The notes under the pieces were generated by a model. That model had not been told where the DNA came from. It searched no databases and saw nothing but the letters and a program-made list of their open reading frames with translations. Shown here one piece after another: positions 36,201-45,847 of a stretch of 64,000 nucleotides of DNA (position 1 is the stretch's first letter; each line of letters opens with the position of its first letter). This stretch comes from Maribellus maritimus (GTDB lineage: Bacteria > Bacteroidota > Bacteroidia > Bacteroidales > Prolixibacteraceae). The position numbers and the translations under genes are program-made. The stretch lies in the NCBI RefSeq assembly GCF_022267315.1, contig NZ_JAIKLE010000035.1, forward strand, positions 1 to 64,000, in the 5' to 3' direction.

Positions 36201-37535
36201 ATGAAATTTGATCGTAGAGACTTCATTGCCAAAACAACATTGGGAACCATTGGTGCAGCAAGTATTTTAGCTGCCTGCTCTTCAAAAAAAACAAAAACGG
36301 GAGAAATACAATTACCTGAATTATTGGATCAGGCTCCGGATGGGAAGATAATAAAAGCAGGACTTATCGGCTGCGGAGGCCGGGGAACAGGTGCTGCAAT
36401 CAATTTCCTGGATGCCGGACCAAATCTCCAAATTACTGCTTTGGGTGACGTTTTTCAGGATAAGATAGACAGTTGTCGGGAAAAATTAAAAACGGAAAAA
36501 GGAGTGGAAATTGCCGATGAAAACTGTTTCTTAGGTTTTGACAGCTATGAAAAAGTAATTGATTCGGGCGTAGATCTTGTACTTTTGTGCACTCCTCCTC
36601 ATTTTCGTCCGGAACATGTAGAAGCTGCAGTAAACGCACGTAAACATATTTTTATGGAAAAACCAATTGCTGTCGATCCTGTCGGAGCACGTTCGGTTAT
36701 GGCATCGGCAAAAAAAGCTGAAGCCATTGGTTTATCGATGGTGAGTGGAACCATTCGTAGGGTACAAAAAGATTATATGGAAACACAACGGCGTGTGGCA
36801 AATGGCGAAATAGGTGAAATTACAGGGGCAAATATCATCAGAAATGGTGGTGCTTTGTGGTACCGTAACCGTCAACCCGAATGGAGCGACATGGAATATA
36901 TGATACGCAACTGGGTAAATTTCTGCTGGCTTTCCGGAGACCATATTACTGAACAATTTATACATGAAATTGATGTAATGAACTGGCATGTTGACAAAAT
37001 ACCGGTAAAAGCGATCGGTTGGGGCGGCCGGCAACGCAGAGTAACAGGCGACCAGTACGACTTTTTCAGCATTGAATATGCCTACGATAACGGGATGCGC
37101 ACCCACTGTGCAGCGCGCCAGATTAACGGATGCACAAACCAAAAAGTACAGCAAATAAACGGAACAAACGGATATGCCGATGCTGCCGGAATGATTTACG
37201 ACTTAGAAGGTAATGAAATATGGAAATATCCTCATCCGGAAGAAGGGGATACAAACTCACAATGGAAAGTTACAAATCCGTTTGTGCAGGAACACATTAA
37301 CTTGGTTACCTCTATCCGGGCAGGAAAGCCAATTAGTGATGCCGAAGCACAGATAAACTCAACACTTATTACAATAATGGGCAGAATTTCGGCATATACG
37401 GGCAAAGATGTAACATGGGAGGAAATGTTAAACTCTGATTTATACCTTGGACCCAAAACCTATGTTCTTGGCCCGGTGCCTGAAATAAAGGAAGAAATTC
37501 CGGTGGCTGGTGCACCTGCTCCGGGAAGTTTGTGA
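36201..37535 (+). CDS. Tat-exported Gfo/Idh/MocA oxidoreductase lipoprotein
   Basis: 444-residue NAD(P)-dependent dehydrogenase-like protein. A Tat signal (KFDRRDFIAKTTLGTIGAAS) leads into the lipobox LAAC at about residue 27, so it is likely anchored on the periplasmic side. The Rossmann motif is AGLIGCGGRGTGAA and the EKP motif is FMEKPIAVDP. The C-terminal domain has RQPEWSDMEYMIRNWVNF and SGDHITEQFIHEIDVMNWH. It is clearly paralogous to the gene at 40417. As first gene of the 36-45 kb cluster it may oxidise a sugar ring before a lyase/hydrolase step. Confidence 0.87.
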   Translation: MKFDRRDFIAKTTLGTIGAASILAACSSKKTKTGEIQLPELLDQAPDGKIIKAGLIGCGGRGTGAAINFLDAGPNLQITALGDVFQDKIDSCREKLKTEKGVEIADENCFLGFDSYEKVIDSGVDLVLLCTPPHFRPEHVEAAVNARKHIFMEKPIAVDPVGARSVMASAKKAEAIGLSMVSGTIRRVQKDYMETQRRVANGEIGEITGANIIRNGGALWYRNRQPEWSDMEYMIRNWVNFCWLSGDHITEQFIHEIDVMNWHVDKIPVKAIGWGGRQRRVTGDQYDFFSIEYAYDNGMRTHCAARQINGCTNQKVQQINGTNGYADAAGMIYDLEGNEIWKYPHPEEGDTNSQWKVTNPFVQEHINLVTSIRAGKPISDAEAQINSTLITIMGRISAYTGKDVTWEEMLNSDLYLGPKTYVLGPVPEIKEEIPVAGAPAPGSL

Positions 37536-37703
37536 GATACCTTTTTTTAGAGTTCTTCAAATAGTAGAGAATTGAAGTAAGATACAGGTTCGACTGGTTT
37601 ATAAATCGAAGTTTTTTGTGAAATGCTTTTATCGATTTTTTATAAAAGGTAAACCGGTAATTTTTTATCGAATAAACTACTTAATCTTCTTAAAACTGAT
37701 AAT

Positions 37704-38576
37704 ATGAAATTCATTCTTGCATTTTTTTTTATTGCGTTTACAACGCTGTTTACTATGGCTCAAAACGAAAAATTGAATATTGTAGTAATAGGGGCTCACC
37801 CTGATGATGCTGATCTTAAAGCAGGAGGTACAGCTATTAAATTTGTCGAACTCGGGCACAATGTATTGTTTGTTTCACTTACGAATGGTGACGCCGGACA
37901 TTATAAAACAGGAGGTGGTGCTTTGGCTAAAATTCGAATTGCAGAAGCAAAAGAAGCCGGCAAAAGATTTGGAGTAACCTACAAGGTTCTGGATAATCAT
38001 GACGGAGAGCTGATGCCTGATTTACATGTGCGTTTGCAACTTATCCGTTTAATAAGAGAGTGGAATGCAGATGTGGTCATTGGCCCGCGCCCGAATGACT
38101 ATCATCCCGATCACCGAAATGCTGCAATATTGGTACAGGATGCTGCGTATATGGTTATTGTCCCGAATGTAGCACCGGACACTCCTTCTTTGAAGAAAAA
38201 TCCTGTATTTCTTTACGCCGAGGACAGGTTTCAAAAACCCTATCCTTTTCGCCCCGATATTGCGGTGGATATTTCAGATGTAGTTGATCAGAAAGTATTT
38301 GCTGTATCTGCTCATAAATCGCAATTTTTTGAATGGTTGCCCTGGGTTGACGGCTCTTTGGATTCTGTCCCGCCAACAGAAGAAGGGAAGTTGGAATGGC
38401 TTAAAAATCTTCGGATACACCAGGTTAAACCATCTGTTAAACAATCATTGATAAAATGGTACGGAGAAGAGAAAGGAAATAAAGCAGAAGTTGCCGAAGC
38501 TTTTGAAATATGCGAATATGGCAAACAACCCAATAAAGAAGATATTTATCGGCTGTTTCCCATGTTGAGGGAATAG
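37704..38576 (+). CDS. LmbE/PIG-L-family deacetylase
   Basis: Exported 290-residue zinc deacetylase-like protein with a signal peptide ending at about residue 19 (TMAQ). The zinc and catalytic motif is GAHPDDADLKAGG (His32, Asp34/Asp35), with a further ligand region NDYHPDHRNA (His134, His137). Known members remove N-acetyl groups from GlcNAc- or MurNAc-type sugars. The N-acetyl sugar theme fits the HGSNAT-like acyltransferase later in the same cluster. The true substrate is not shown by the sequence. Confidence 0.88.
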   Translation: MKFILAFFFIAFTTLFTMAQNEKLNIVVIGAHPDDADLKAGGTAIKFVELGHNVLFVSLTNGDAGHYKTGGGALAKIRIAEAKEAGKRFGVTYKVLDNHDGELMPDLHVRLQLIRLIREWNADVVIGPRPNDYHPDHRNAAILVQDAAYMVIVPNVAPDTPSLKKNPVFLYAEDRFQKPYPFRPDIAVDISDVVDQKVFAVSAHKSQFFEWLPWVDGSLDSVPPTEEGKLEWLKNLRIHQVKPSVKQSLIKWYGEEKGNKAEVAEAFEICEYGKQPNKEDIYRLFPMLRE

Positions 38577-38639
38577 TGCAAGGTGTTTAACCCAACAGAG
38601 ATAAAAACAGAGAAAAGATTAATTATAACATTTTAAATT

Positions 38640-39359
38640 ATGGCTCTAAAAAAAGAATTTGTTTTGGTATGTCTCATTATTTCCGTATTTCTGTTAGAAT
38701 CAGGCATTTTAAAAGCTCAGGTTCAGGTGGCCACATTTGGAAAGAATATTAATTATGAAGATGTTCTTTCAGCAAAATTTAAAAAGGCAGAGCCTGTAAA
38801 ATGGATCCAGGTGAATACCAACACCGATACATGGAAAGTTGACGGGAAAATTCTGAAATGTACAGGGCTCCCCATCGGCGTAATTCGCAGTGAAAACGAG
38901 TACGAAAATTTTATTATGCACATCGAATGGAGTCATCAGGAGGCAGGAGGTAATTCCGGGACATTTGTGTGGAGCAAAGCTCAACCTGGCGAAAATCGTC
39001 TTCCTGATGGCGTTGAGGTACAGATGTTGGATTTGGAATGGGTAAAATTGAATACCCGCGATGGTAAAGAACCGCCTGTTGCATATGTTCATGGCGAATT
39101 GTTTGGTGTTGGGGGAGTGGAAATAACTCCTGAAAATCCAAGAGGCAAGCGCAGTAAATCAAAAGAAAACCGGGTACTGGGGAAAAAGAAATGGAATACT
39201 TACGATGTTGTTTGTGTTGACGGTAATATAAAACTTTCAGTTAACGGTAAGTTTGTAAATGGTATCACTAATTCATCGCAGAAAAGGGGTTACATCTGTT
39301 TGGAAGCAGAGGGAGCAGAAATTCATTTCAGAAATATTCAGATTATTGAATTAGATTGA
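38640..39359 (+). CDS. DUF1080 (3-keto-disaccharide hydrolase family) protein
   Basis: Exported 239-residue concanavalin-like beta-sandwich protein with a signal peptide (to about residue 28). Family signs are [49 protein letters not shown] and the closing [20 protein letters not shown]. Pfam names this family 3-keto-disaccharide hydrolase. Some members cleave glycosides whose sugar was oxidised at C3 by a Gfo/Idh partner. Two such partners flank it here, which supports that route. Substrate unknown. Confidence 0.85.
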   Translation: MALKKEFVLVCLIISVFLLESGILKAQVQVATFGKNINYEDVLSAKFKKAEPVKWIQVNTNTDTWKVDGKILKCTGLPIGVIRSENEYENFIMHIEWSHQEAGGNSGTFVWSKAQPGENRLPDGVEVQMLDLEWVKLNTRDGKEPPVAYVHGELFGVGGVEITPENPRGKRSKSKENRVLGKKKWNTYDVVCVDGNIKLSVNGKFVNGITNSSQKRGYICLEAEGAEIHFRNIQIIELD

Positions 39360-39409
39360 TTTACACAGAGAAAGCTGAAAATTATTTTTAATAGTTAAAA
39401 CCAAAAAGA

Positions 39410-40282
39410 ATGAACAAAAACGGAATAAGTCGTCGTAATTTTCTTCAAAAGACAGCTATTCTTGGAGCGACCAGTATGCTAACTCCTGGATTAGTATCAG
39501 GATTAAAAGCAAACCCTGCATCAAGAATGGTAACAAACGATATATCTATTGCTCAGTGGTCATTGGTCGATGAAATCAGAAAAGGAAAGTGGAAAACACT
39601 TGATTTTCCAAAAGTTGCACGAGAAGATTTTGACGTCAATGGTATTGAATTCGTCAATACTTTATTTGAAGTTCCAACATTACACTATTTAAAAACACTG
39701 AAACAGAATGCAAAAGACTATGGCATCTCCATGGTGCTGATAATGGTTGACGACGAAGGGGAGACCTGCACCCCATCAAAAGAAGAGAGAAAGCAAACCG
39801 TAATAAATCATCAGAAATGGATTGACATTGCCAATTATCTGGGATGCCATGCAATTCGCACAAATTGTCGCGGACCAGAGAATGCTCCAAAAGATGAAGC
39901 CTTAAAATGGGCAACAGAAACATATAATATGATGCTAGAGTACGCGGTGCCTGCTAATGTTAGTGTTTTGATTGAAAATCACGGAAGGCTTTCTAACGAT
40001 GCTGACTGGATGGAAGCTTTGATGAAAGAAGTCAACCACCTTTATTTTGGTTCTTACCCGGATTGGAGAGAACCTGGCCCTGAGTTTGACAACGTAAATT
40101 TTCTTCGTAAAATGTTGCCATACGCAGGTGGTAATTCCTATCGTAACCAACCAACGGAAGAATTAACGGCGCAAATGATTAAAATGTGTAAAGACGCCGG
40201 TTATCGGGGATGGTATGGGATTGAGTCAAGTGGACGCGAAGCAATCCATCAAGGTAGAGCATTGTTAAAAAAGTATTTGTGA
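39410..40282 (+). CDS. Tat-signal sugar phosphate isomerase/epimerase-like TIM barrel
   Basis: 290-residue exported protein of the xylose-isomerase-like/AP-endonuclease-2 superfamily. The Tat signal is GISRRNFLQKTAILGATSML. Barrel motifs with candidate metal ligands are NGIEFVNTLFEVPT, LGCHAIRTNCRG, VSVLIENHGRLSND and YRGWYGIESSGRE. In 3-keto-sugar loci, members of this fold act as isomerases or lyases on keto-sugars; that is inference here. It sits 50 bp after the DUF1080 gene. Confidence 0.83.
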   Translation: MNKNGISRRNFLQKTAILGATSMLTPGLVSGLKANPASRMVTNDISIAQWSLVDEIRKGKWKTLDFPKVAREDFDVNGIEFVNTLFEVPTLHYLKTLKQNAKDYGISMVLIMVDDEGETCTPSKEERKQTVINHQKWIDIANYLGCHAIRTNCRGPENAPKDEALKWATETYNMMLEYAVPANVSVLIENHGRLSNDADWMEALMKEVNHLYFGSYPDWREPGPEFDNVNFLRKMLPYAGGNSYRNQPTEELTAQMIKMCKDAGYRGWYGIESSGREAIHQGRALLKKYL

Positions 40283-40310
40283 AAACACTTATTGGTCGAA
40301 TAGCGTTGCA

Positions 40311-40333
40311 AGTCCCTTCAAAGGAGGGATTTA
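40311..40333. repeat. Small palindrome resembling the C/G-rich repeats of the nif operon
   Basis: AGTCCCTTCAAAGGAGGGAT forms an imperfect hairpin in the 134-bp gap before the second Gfo/Idh gene. It could be a weak terminator or a relic of a related repeat. Confidence 0.35.
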
Positions 40334-40416
40334 AATATTATGGAGAAACCTCGAATTGAAGGAATTGTAAAATATACGATTAAGGTATTTTTAATAATAA
40401 TAAAATTCTAAATATT

Positions 40417-41721
40417 ATGGACTTATCAAGAAGACAATTTACGAAGATTGCCGGACTGGCAACCGTAGGAACAGTTATTTCATCGAATTCCGTTTGGGCC
40501 GCCAACAGCGACACATTGAAAGTAGGACTTATTGGATGCGGCGGTCGCGGGACAGGTGCTGCAGAGCAGGCTTTAAATGCTGATCCGAATGTGGTGCTTT
40601 ACGCAATGGCTGATGCTTTTTCTGATCATCTGGAAGAATCATATAATTCATTGAAACAAAAATTTGGAGAAAAAGTACAGGTTACTGAGAATAAAAAGTT
40701 TGTGGGGTTGGAGGCGTTCCAAAAACTTATTGATTCGGATGTTGACGTGGTTTTGTTGGCTACACCGCCTGCTTTCCGTCCGGAACATTTGGAAGCAGCG
40801 ATAAATGCAGATAAACATATTTTTTGCGAAAAACCATTTGCTGTTGATGCTCCGGGTTTACGCAGGGTAATGATGGCAGCAAAAAAAGCAAAGGACAAAC
40901 AGCTTTCCCTTGTTTCAGGGTTTTGCTGGAGATACCATATCCCAAAAAGAGAGACATTTGGCCGTGTTTTAGACGGACAGATAGGAGAAGTAGTTGCAGC
41001 TGAAGCTACATATAACACTGGTGAATTGTGGTACAAAGAACGTCAGAAAGGTTGGTCGGATATGGAATACCAGTTACGTAACTGGCTTTATTACAACTGG
41101 CTGTCGGGCGATCATATTATTGAACAGGCCATACACAGTATTGATATGCTTTCGTGGGCAATGGGAGATGAGGCTCCTGTAAAAGTAAGCGGCACAGGCG
41201 GACGACAAAAACGTACAGACAAAAAATACGGCAATGTTTATGACCACTTTGGAATAACTTATGAATATTCAAATGGAACCAAAGCCTATGTTTTTTGCCG
41301 TCAGCAAACCGGAACTACCCCGTCGTATGCTGTTGAACTTACGGGTTTGGATGGTAAATGCCTTGTGGATTGCAGAACAGGATTACATGAAATAAAAGGA
41401 AAAAATCCCTGGAAATATGACGATGATACTAAATTTACAGATGAAAACGCTTATAAAAAGTCGAAAGTAAAAAATATGTATCAACAGGAACACGACGAAT
41501 TGTTCGCTTCAATCAGAAGTGGAAAGCCTATGAATGATGGGGAATGGATGACTCGTTCCAATTTGCTGGCTATGGCTGGTCGAATGGCTGCTTACTCAGG
41601 AGAGACCATTTCATACGAACAGGCACTCTCTTCGATGGAAGTATTATTCCCGGGAGATATCTCGTGGAAAACCAAATACGACATTCCGATTGCCGTTCCG
41701 GGAATTAAAAAATTTAAATAG
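40417..41721 (+). CDS. Tat-exported Gfo/Idh/MocA oxidoreductase (second copy)
   Basis: 434-residue paralogue of the protein at 36201. The Tat signal is MDLSRRQFTKIAGLATVGTV, the Rossmann motif VGLIGCGGRGTGAA and the EKP motif FCEKPFAVDAPG. The substrate domain has RQKGWSDMEYQLRNWLYY and SGDHIIEQAIHSIDMLSWA. It has no lipobox, unlike its paralogue. The next isomerase-like gene starts 7 bp after its stop, so the two are probably coupled. The pair of enzymes may catalyse oxidation and re-reduction around the hydrolase step. Confidence 0.88.
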   Translation: MDLSRRQFTKIAGLATVGTVISSNSVWAANSDTLKVGLIGCGGRGTGAAEQALNADPNVVLYAMADAFSDHLEESYNSLKQKFGEKVQVTENKKFVGLEAFQKLIDSDVDVVLLATPPAFRPEHLEAAINADKHIFCEKPFAVDAPGLRRVMMAAKKAKDKQLSLVSGFCWRYHIPKRETFGRVLDGQIGEVVAAEATYNTGELWYKERQKGWSDMEYQLRNWLYYNWLSGDHIIEQAIHSIDMLSWAMGDEAPVKVSGTGGRQKRTDKKYGNVYDHFGITYEYSNGTKAYVFCRQQTGTTPSYAVELTGLDGKCLVDCRTGLHEIKGKNPWKYDDDTKFTDENAYKKSKVKNMYQQEHDELFASIRSGKPMNDGEWMTRSNLLAMAGRMAAYSGETISYEQALSSMEVLFPGDISWKTKYDIPIAVPGIKKFK

Positions 41722-41728
41722 AAGGACC

Positions 41729-42643
41729 ATGAACAGGAAAAATTTTATTAAATCGACAGCACTTTTGGCGGGAGCAGCGACAATACTTCCCTCCACACTG
41801 TCGGCAAGCGTATCGCAGATAGAGGGTGCAGGAAAAGTTACCCTGAAAAAAAGTCTTGGCTTTGGTATGATAAAAGAGGAGTTATCTCTGACTGATAAAT
41901 TCAAACTGATAAAAGATTTGGGTTTTGATGGGGTAGAGTTGAACAGCCCAATTGATTTGGACAAATCCGAAGTGCTGGAGGCCAAAGCAAAGTCGGGTAT
42001 TGAACTTCCAAGTGTGGTAAATAAAGATCATTGGAAAAAACCTCTTTCTGATCCCAATCCTGAAGTGCGAAAACAGTGTATCAAGTCAGTTGCCCAGTCG
42101 TTACAGGATGTAAAAGACCTTGGTGGCGATACTGTTTTAGTAGTACCTGGAGTTGTAAACGAAGAAGTGGATTATGAACAGGCTTACAATACAGCACTCG
42201 ATTCCATTCGGGAATTAATCCCTTACGCAGAGAAAACGGGGATGCAAATTGCGCTTGAGAACGTATGGAATAATTTTTTAATCAGCCCGGTAGAAGCCAA
42301 ACGATTCGTGGATGAAATCAATCATCCGTTAGTGGGCTGGTATTTTGATATTGGTAACATTATGCGCTACGGTTGGCCCGAACAATGGATCAAGACACTT
42401 AATTCGCGCATTATGAAACTTCACATCAAAGAATACAGTCGCGAAATGATGAATACGAAAGGGCTGTGGGAAGGTTTTAAGGTAAACCTGTTGGATGGAG
42501 ATAATAACTGGCCGGTCGTAATGAAAGCAGTGAGCGAAATCAATCACCAGGGAGGTTGGTTAACAGCTGAAGTGAGTGGTGGAGACAGAACGCGTCTGAA
42601 AGATATATCAGAACGAATGGATAAAATTCTCGGATATTTGTAG
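41729..42643 (+). CDS. Sugar phosphate isomerase/epimerase-like TIM barrel (second copy)
   Basis: 304-residue exported xylose-isomerase-like barrel. I chose the ATG at 41729 (MNRKNFIKSTALLAGAATIL) with a GAAGGA just upstream; the in-frame ATG at 41690 lies inside the preceding gene. Metal-site strands are GFDGVELNSP, GGDTVLVVPGVV, MQIALENVWNNF, GWYFDIGNIM and MKLHIKEYSR, a fuller set than in the 39410 protein. A Tat-like export signal with a single Arg-Lys pair is present. It ends the tightly spaced part of the cluster; a terminator follows. Confidence 0.86.
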   Translation: MNRKNFIKSTALLAGAATILPSTLSASVSQIEGAGKVTLKKSLGFGMIKEELSLTDKFKLIKDLGFDGVELNSPIDLDKSEVLEAKAKSGIELPSVVNKDHWKKPLSDPNPEVRKQCIKSVAQSLQDVKDLGGDTVLVVPGVVNEEVDYEQAYNTALDSIRELIPYAEKTGMQIALENVWNNFLISPVEAKRFVDEINHPLVGWYFDIGNIMRYGWPEQWIKTLNSRIMKLHIKEYSREMMNTKGLWEGFKVNLLDGDNNWPVVMKAVSEINHQGGWLTAEVSGGDRTRLKDISERMDKILGYL

Positions 42644-42674
42644 TTTTAGGCTTAGTTAAACAGTGTGAGTACAA

Positions 42675-42708
42675 ATGCCAGGGGGTGAAGCCCCTGGTAT
42701 TTTTGTTT
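42675..42708 (+). terminator. Intrinsic terminator within the 36-45 kb cluster
   Basis: Stem ATGCCAGGGG/CCCCTGGTAT (42675-42684 with 42691-42700, one G-U), a six-base loop and a T run. It separates the last two genes from the rest of the cluster. Confidence 0.8.
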
Positions 42709-42741
42709 AATTTTTTACTATTATATGATAGATATTAATTT

Positions 42742-43860
42742 ATGAGTATAAATAATCAAACTTCAAAGGTGGCCTTACCGGGTAGAGTAGTGTCTGTAGA
42801 TTTTTTTCGTGGAATTACCATGTTTCTTCTGGCGGGTGAATCCACAAGATTGTTTGGACAGTTGCTGAAAATTGATAGTGGGTTTATGCAGTTTCTTGGA
42901 ACACAACTCGAACACCACGAGTGGCACGGCCTGCATTTTTGGGATCTTATTCAACCGTTTTTTATGTTTATTGTGGGAGTAGCCATCCCATTTGCAGTTG
43001 CCAACCGGAAACGAAAAGGCGCTACCGATAAACAAATATTGTATCATGTTTTAAAACGTTCCTTTTTATTGTTGTTTTTTGGCTGGGGACTTTATTTTGT
43101 TGCCGCAGGCAGACTGGTTTTTCGTTTTCAGAACGTATTGGCACAATTGTCTGTTACATATCTGGTTGCCTATCTTATTATGAATAAAAGTTTTCGCTTT
43201 CAGATAATTTTCACACTGCTTATTTTACTTTTAATTGATCTCGCGTACCGGTATTTCCCGGTAGAAGGTTTTAACCATCCCTGGACAAACTACGAAAATT
43301 TAGGTGCCTGGTTCAACAACAAAATTGAAGGTGTAGATAAAGCCAGCGAGTGGGCTACGCTTAACTTTGTTTCAACAACTGCGCATACCGTTTGGGGAGT
43401 ACTTTGTGGCAGGCTGTTGCAAAGCGACAAAAAACCGATAAAAAAAATACAGATTTTAACGGTAGCTGGAATAGCTGCTTTACTTATTGGCTTTTCTCTT
43501 GACTGGTTGAATGTAACGCCAATTATTAAAAAGATAGCAACTTCTTCTTTTGTATTTGCAAGCGGAGGCTTGACCATTCTTGTTCTGGCATTTTGTTACT
43601 GGCTCATTGATGTCAAAAAACTTTTCCAAAAAGGTTCGTTGTTTTTTATTATTGTGGGAATGAACAGCATTTTTATTTATATGTTTTTTCATCTTGGAGG
43701 ATCTGGTTGGATTCAGGAAATTTTAAATCCGTTTAGCGAACTTCTGTTTTCTTGGGGAGGTGAATTAGTTGTCGGAATCATAACAAGCCTGGCAACCTGG
43801 GCAGTACTTTGGTATATCACTTTTTGGCTTTATAAAAACAAGGTATTTGTTAAAATCTAG
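42742..43860 (+). CDS. HGSNAT-like (COG4299/DUF5009) membrane acyltransferase
   Basis: Polytopic inner-membrane protein of 372 residues with roughly ten hydrophobic segments. The family start is RVVSVDFFRGITMFLLAGES, followed by HEWHGLHFWDLIQPFFMFIV with the conserved His and FLLLFFGWGLYF. It resembles heparan-alpha-glucosaminide N-acetyltransferase and NagX-type proteins. Known HGSNAT moves an acetyl group from acetyl-CoA across the membrane onto a terminal glucosamine. Here it could re-acetylate amino sugars exposed by the deacetylase; that is inference. The next gene starts 5 bp after its stop. Confidence 0.82.
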   Translation: MSINNQTSKVALPGRVVSVDFFRGITMFLLAGESTRLFGQLLKIDSGFMQFLGTQLEHHEWHGLHFWDLIQPFFMFIVGVAIPFAVANRKRKGATDKQILYHVLKRSFLLLFFGWGLYFVAAGRLVFRFQNVLAQLSVTYLVAYLIMNKSFRFQIIFTLLILLLIDLAYRYFPVEGFNHPWTNYENLGAWFNNKIEGVDKASEWATLNFVSTTAHTVWGVLCGRLLQSDKKPIKKIQILTVAGIAALLIGFSLDWLNVTPIIKKIATSSFVFASGGLTILVLAFCYWLIDVKKLFQKGSLFFIIVGMNSIFIYMFFHLGGSGWIQEILNPFSELLFSWGGELVVGIITSLATWAVLWYITFWLYKNKVFVKI

Positions 43861-43865
43861 TCGAG

Positions 43866-45149
43866 ATGACAGGTTCTTCCCGACGTAAATTCGTAAAAAA
43901 AACAGTAAAGGCTGCTGCCGGAGCATCAATACTTGGCAATATGCAAATCATTAGTTCCTGTACCTCAGGGAAAAATGCTTCCGATGGATTGGAAATATTT
44001 ATTCCCATGCCTGTTCAGGTGGTAATCGACGATGTTGGCTGGTGGTCAGGGACAGATGGAAGCGAGTGGCAGGAGCCATATCGTACAGGTATAAATCGAA
44101 ATCATGTTCCAGCAGATTATCAGGCCATTGTTGAGCTTGGAAAATCTTTGGGGATTAGACCGCAGGCTGCCACTATTTTATGTGAGTGGGATAAGTATAA
44201 TATTTTGAGTCAACTTCCTACCAGCACCTGGATGGGAGAAAAATGGGATAATTCAAAATGGGTTGGCGACTGGCTTGATGAAGCTGCTGAAATCATCCGT
44301 AATAATAAGGAACACTTCGAATTAACAGTTCACGGTATCGGTCATGAATATTGGGAAAACGGAGCTTTTACACGAGCAGAATGGACGGATTCAAACGGGC
44401 AGATGCGTCCTGCAGTGCAAGTTGAATTGCATCTGGATTATTTTGAAAGATTGATGAAGCAACACAATCTGGGGTCATTTCCCAAATCATTTGTACCTAC
44501 TGCATTCAGGCATTCGTTCGGACCGTCGGAGGGAAGGAAAATTAGCCTGGCATCCCTACTCAGAAAAAGAGGGATAAATTACATTAATAGTCCGTTTGAG
44601 TCAATGTATAATTCACACCGAATCCAACACAAACTTTTTGGATTTGATGATGACGTAATTACTATCGACAGAGGTAAAGATGAGTTTCCATGGTTAACTT
44701 TTCCCGGAAATCCTTCTAAAGGATTAACAAGCCCTACATGTGGTTTGCATTGGCCCAATATGTTACATCCTGAGCCTGAAAGAAACTTGGAAGTGGTTCA
44801 AAAATGGGTAAACTATTTAAAACCCTATAATGAAAAGCCTGAAATGATGTTGGCTCCTGATTCTTTTTGTTTTCAGCAACAATTAGTCCATCATTCACTT
44901 ACCAAGACTGAGTTAAAAGGTAATTTAATTATTTTTGATTTTTCTGAAACAGATAAGCTTCCGAATAGAATAGGAAAAGAAGGGCTAATTATTAAAGTAC
45001 AAACAAATAAGCCTGTTCAGTTTAAGTCAAATGGAATAATAATAGAATCACAGTCTTCCGTTCAAAATGAAAAGTATTTGTTCACGCTTAAGCTAAGACG
45101 AATAGCTAATTCAAAAGGTGCACAGATTATTTTAAGTCGGCTCATGTGA
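43866..45149 (+). CDS. Exported protein, possibly polysaccharide deacetylase-like
   Basis: 427 residues. The N-terminus combines a twin-arginine motif (SSRRKFVKKTVKAAAGASIL) with a lipobox ISSC at about residue 35. I do not firmly recognise the family. VVIDDVGWW near the mature N-terminus, LTVHGIGHEYW and a late MMLAPDSFCF fit a NodB-like barrel with an Asp-Asp and His-based metal site. The C-terminal 90 residues look like a beta domain. It is tightly coupled to the HGSNAT-like gene, which is in keeping with amino-sugar chemistry. A glycosidase-like barrel is an alternative. Confidence 0.6.
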   Translation: MTGSSRRKFVKKTVKAAAGASILGNMQIISSCTSGKNASDGLEIFIPMPVQVVIDDVGWWSGTDGSEWQEPYRTGINRNHVPADYQAIVELGKSLGIRPQAATILCEWDKYNILSQLPTSTWMGEKWDNSKWVGDWLDEAAEIIRNNKEHFELTVHGIGHEYWENGAFTRAEWTDSNGQMRPAVQVELHLDYFERLMKQHNLGSFPKSFVPTAFRHSFGPSEGRKISLASLLRKRGINYINSPFESMYNSHRIQHKLFGFDDDVITIDRGKDEFPWLTFPGNPSKGLTSPTCGLHWPNMLHPEPERNLEVVQKWVNYLKPYNEKPEMMLAPDSFCFQQQLVHHSLTKTELKGNLIIFDFSETDKLPNRIGKEGLIIKVQTNKPVQFKSNGIIIESQSSVQNEKYLFTLKLRRIANSKGAQIILSRLM

Positions 45150-45740
45150 TTGATATCTTCAAACGAGTGAATAAAATCGATCGCATCTGTTTTCAATAAA
45201 ATTTGTTGTGTTCAATAATATCCTTTACAAGTTGACATAGCTTAAATGATGAAAACATCTTCCAAATTATGTCAAAAAACTATTATAAAAAGTCAAAAAA
45301 TACATGTTTTGCTAAATCGTTTAAGCAGATATTTGCTGTGGATGGATTTTTATTTTCTTTATGTTAAAATATCAACTGAGTTTCGGTTATTAGGATTTAA
45401 GAAACAACTGCTCTTTTCTTAATTAAAATGATTTGAAAAGGAAAAGTAAGGTTGTCTTAAATATTGTTGAGTGTTGGTATTTATTAGTTTAAAGGTGCTT
45501 TTGAATATTGCGAATATCTAGTATAGACATCGATTATGGATAAAAAGTCGATTTATAGAATAACTGATTTATTAGAGTATTAGAGAAATATGGATCACTC
45601 TACTACTTTTTTTAGATTAAGAAATACTGAAAAAATTTAATGATTATAGGATTATTAAAACTTTGATAGACCGTTTATTAGTTCGAATTAACAACCAGTA
45701 AAATCTAAAAGCCTATGACGTAAACCAAGTAGACCAAGAA
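45150..45740. other. Gene-free AT-rich stretch upstream of the third susC
   Basis: About 590 bp without a credible ORF on either strand, before the hairpin leader. Unlike the 29-35 kb system, no sigma/anti-sigma genes are found here. AAAGCCTATGA at 45708 recurs at 30748, so the similarity to the other susC leader may begin there. Confidence 0.5.
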
Positions 45741-45744
45741 AAAA

Positions 45745-45802
45745 CCGAGATGCCAACAACATCCCGGCTTATTCAATTTTAAATTTTTGGGTTAGGTAAT
45801 TT
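45745..45802 (+). promoter_or_regulatory. Two-hairpin leader upstream of susC (copy 2)
   Basis: Hairpin 1 pairs CCGAGATG with CATCCCGG (45745-45752 with 45760-45767, one mismatch) around the loop CCAACAA. Hairpin 2 pairs GGTTAG with CTAAACC with one bulge. Spacing from the CATCCC arm to the ATG is 88 bp, against 87 bp in copy 1. Confidence 0.5.
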
Positions 45803-45847
45803 TGCGAGTTATCTAAACCATAATATAAATAATAATCTAACAAAATT

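Noticed and set aside
36201-45149. Integrated mobile element or prophage
   Set aside because: I saw no integrase, transposase, att-like repeats or phage genes in the window. The tRNA-Lys at 4938 has no repeated 3' end nearby that I could find.
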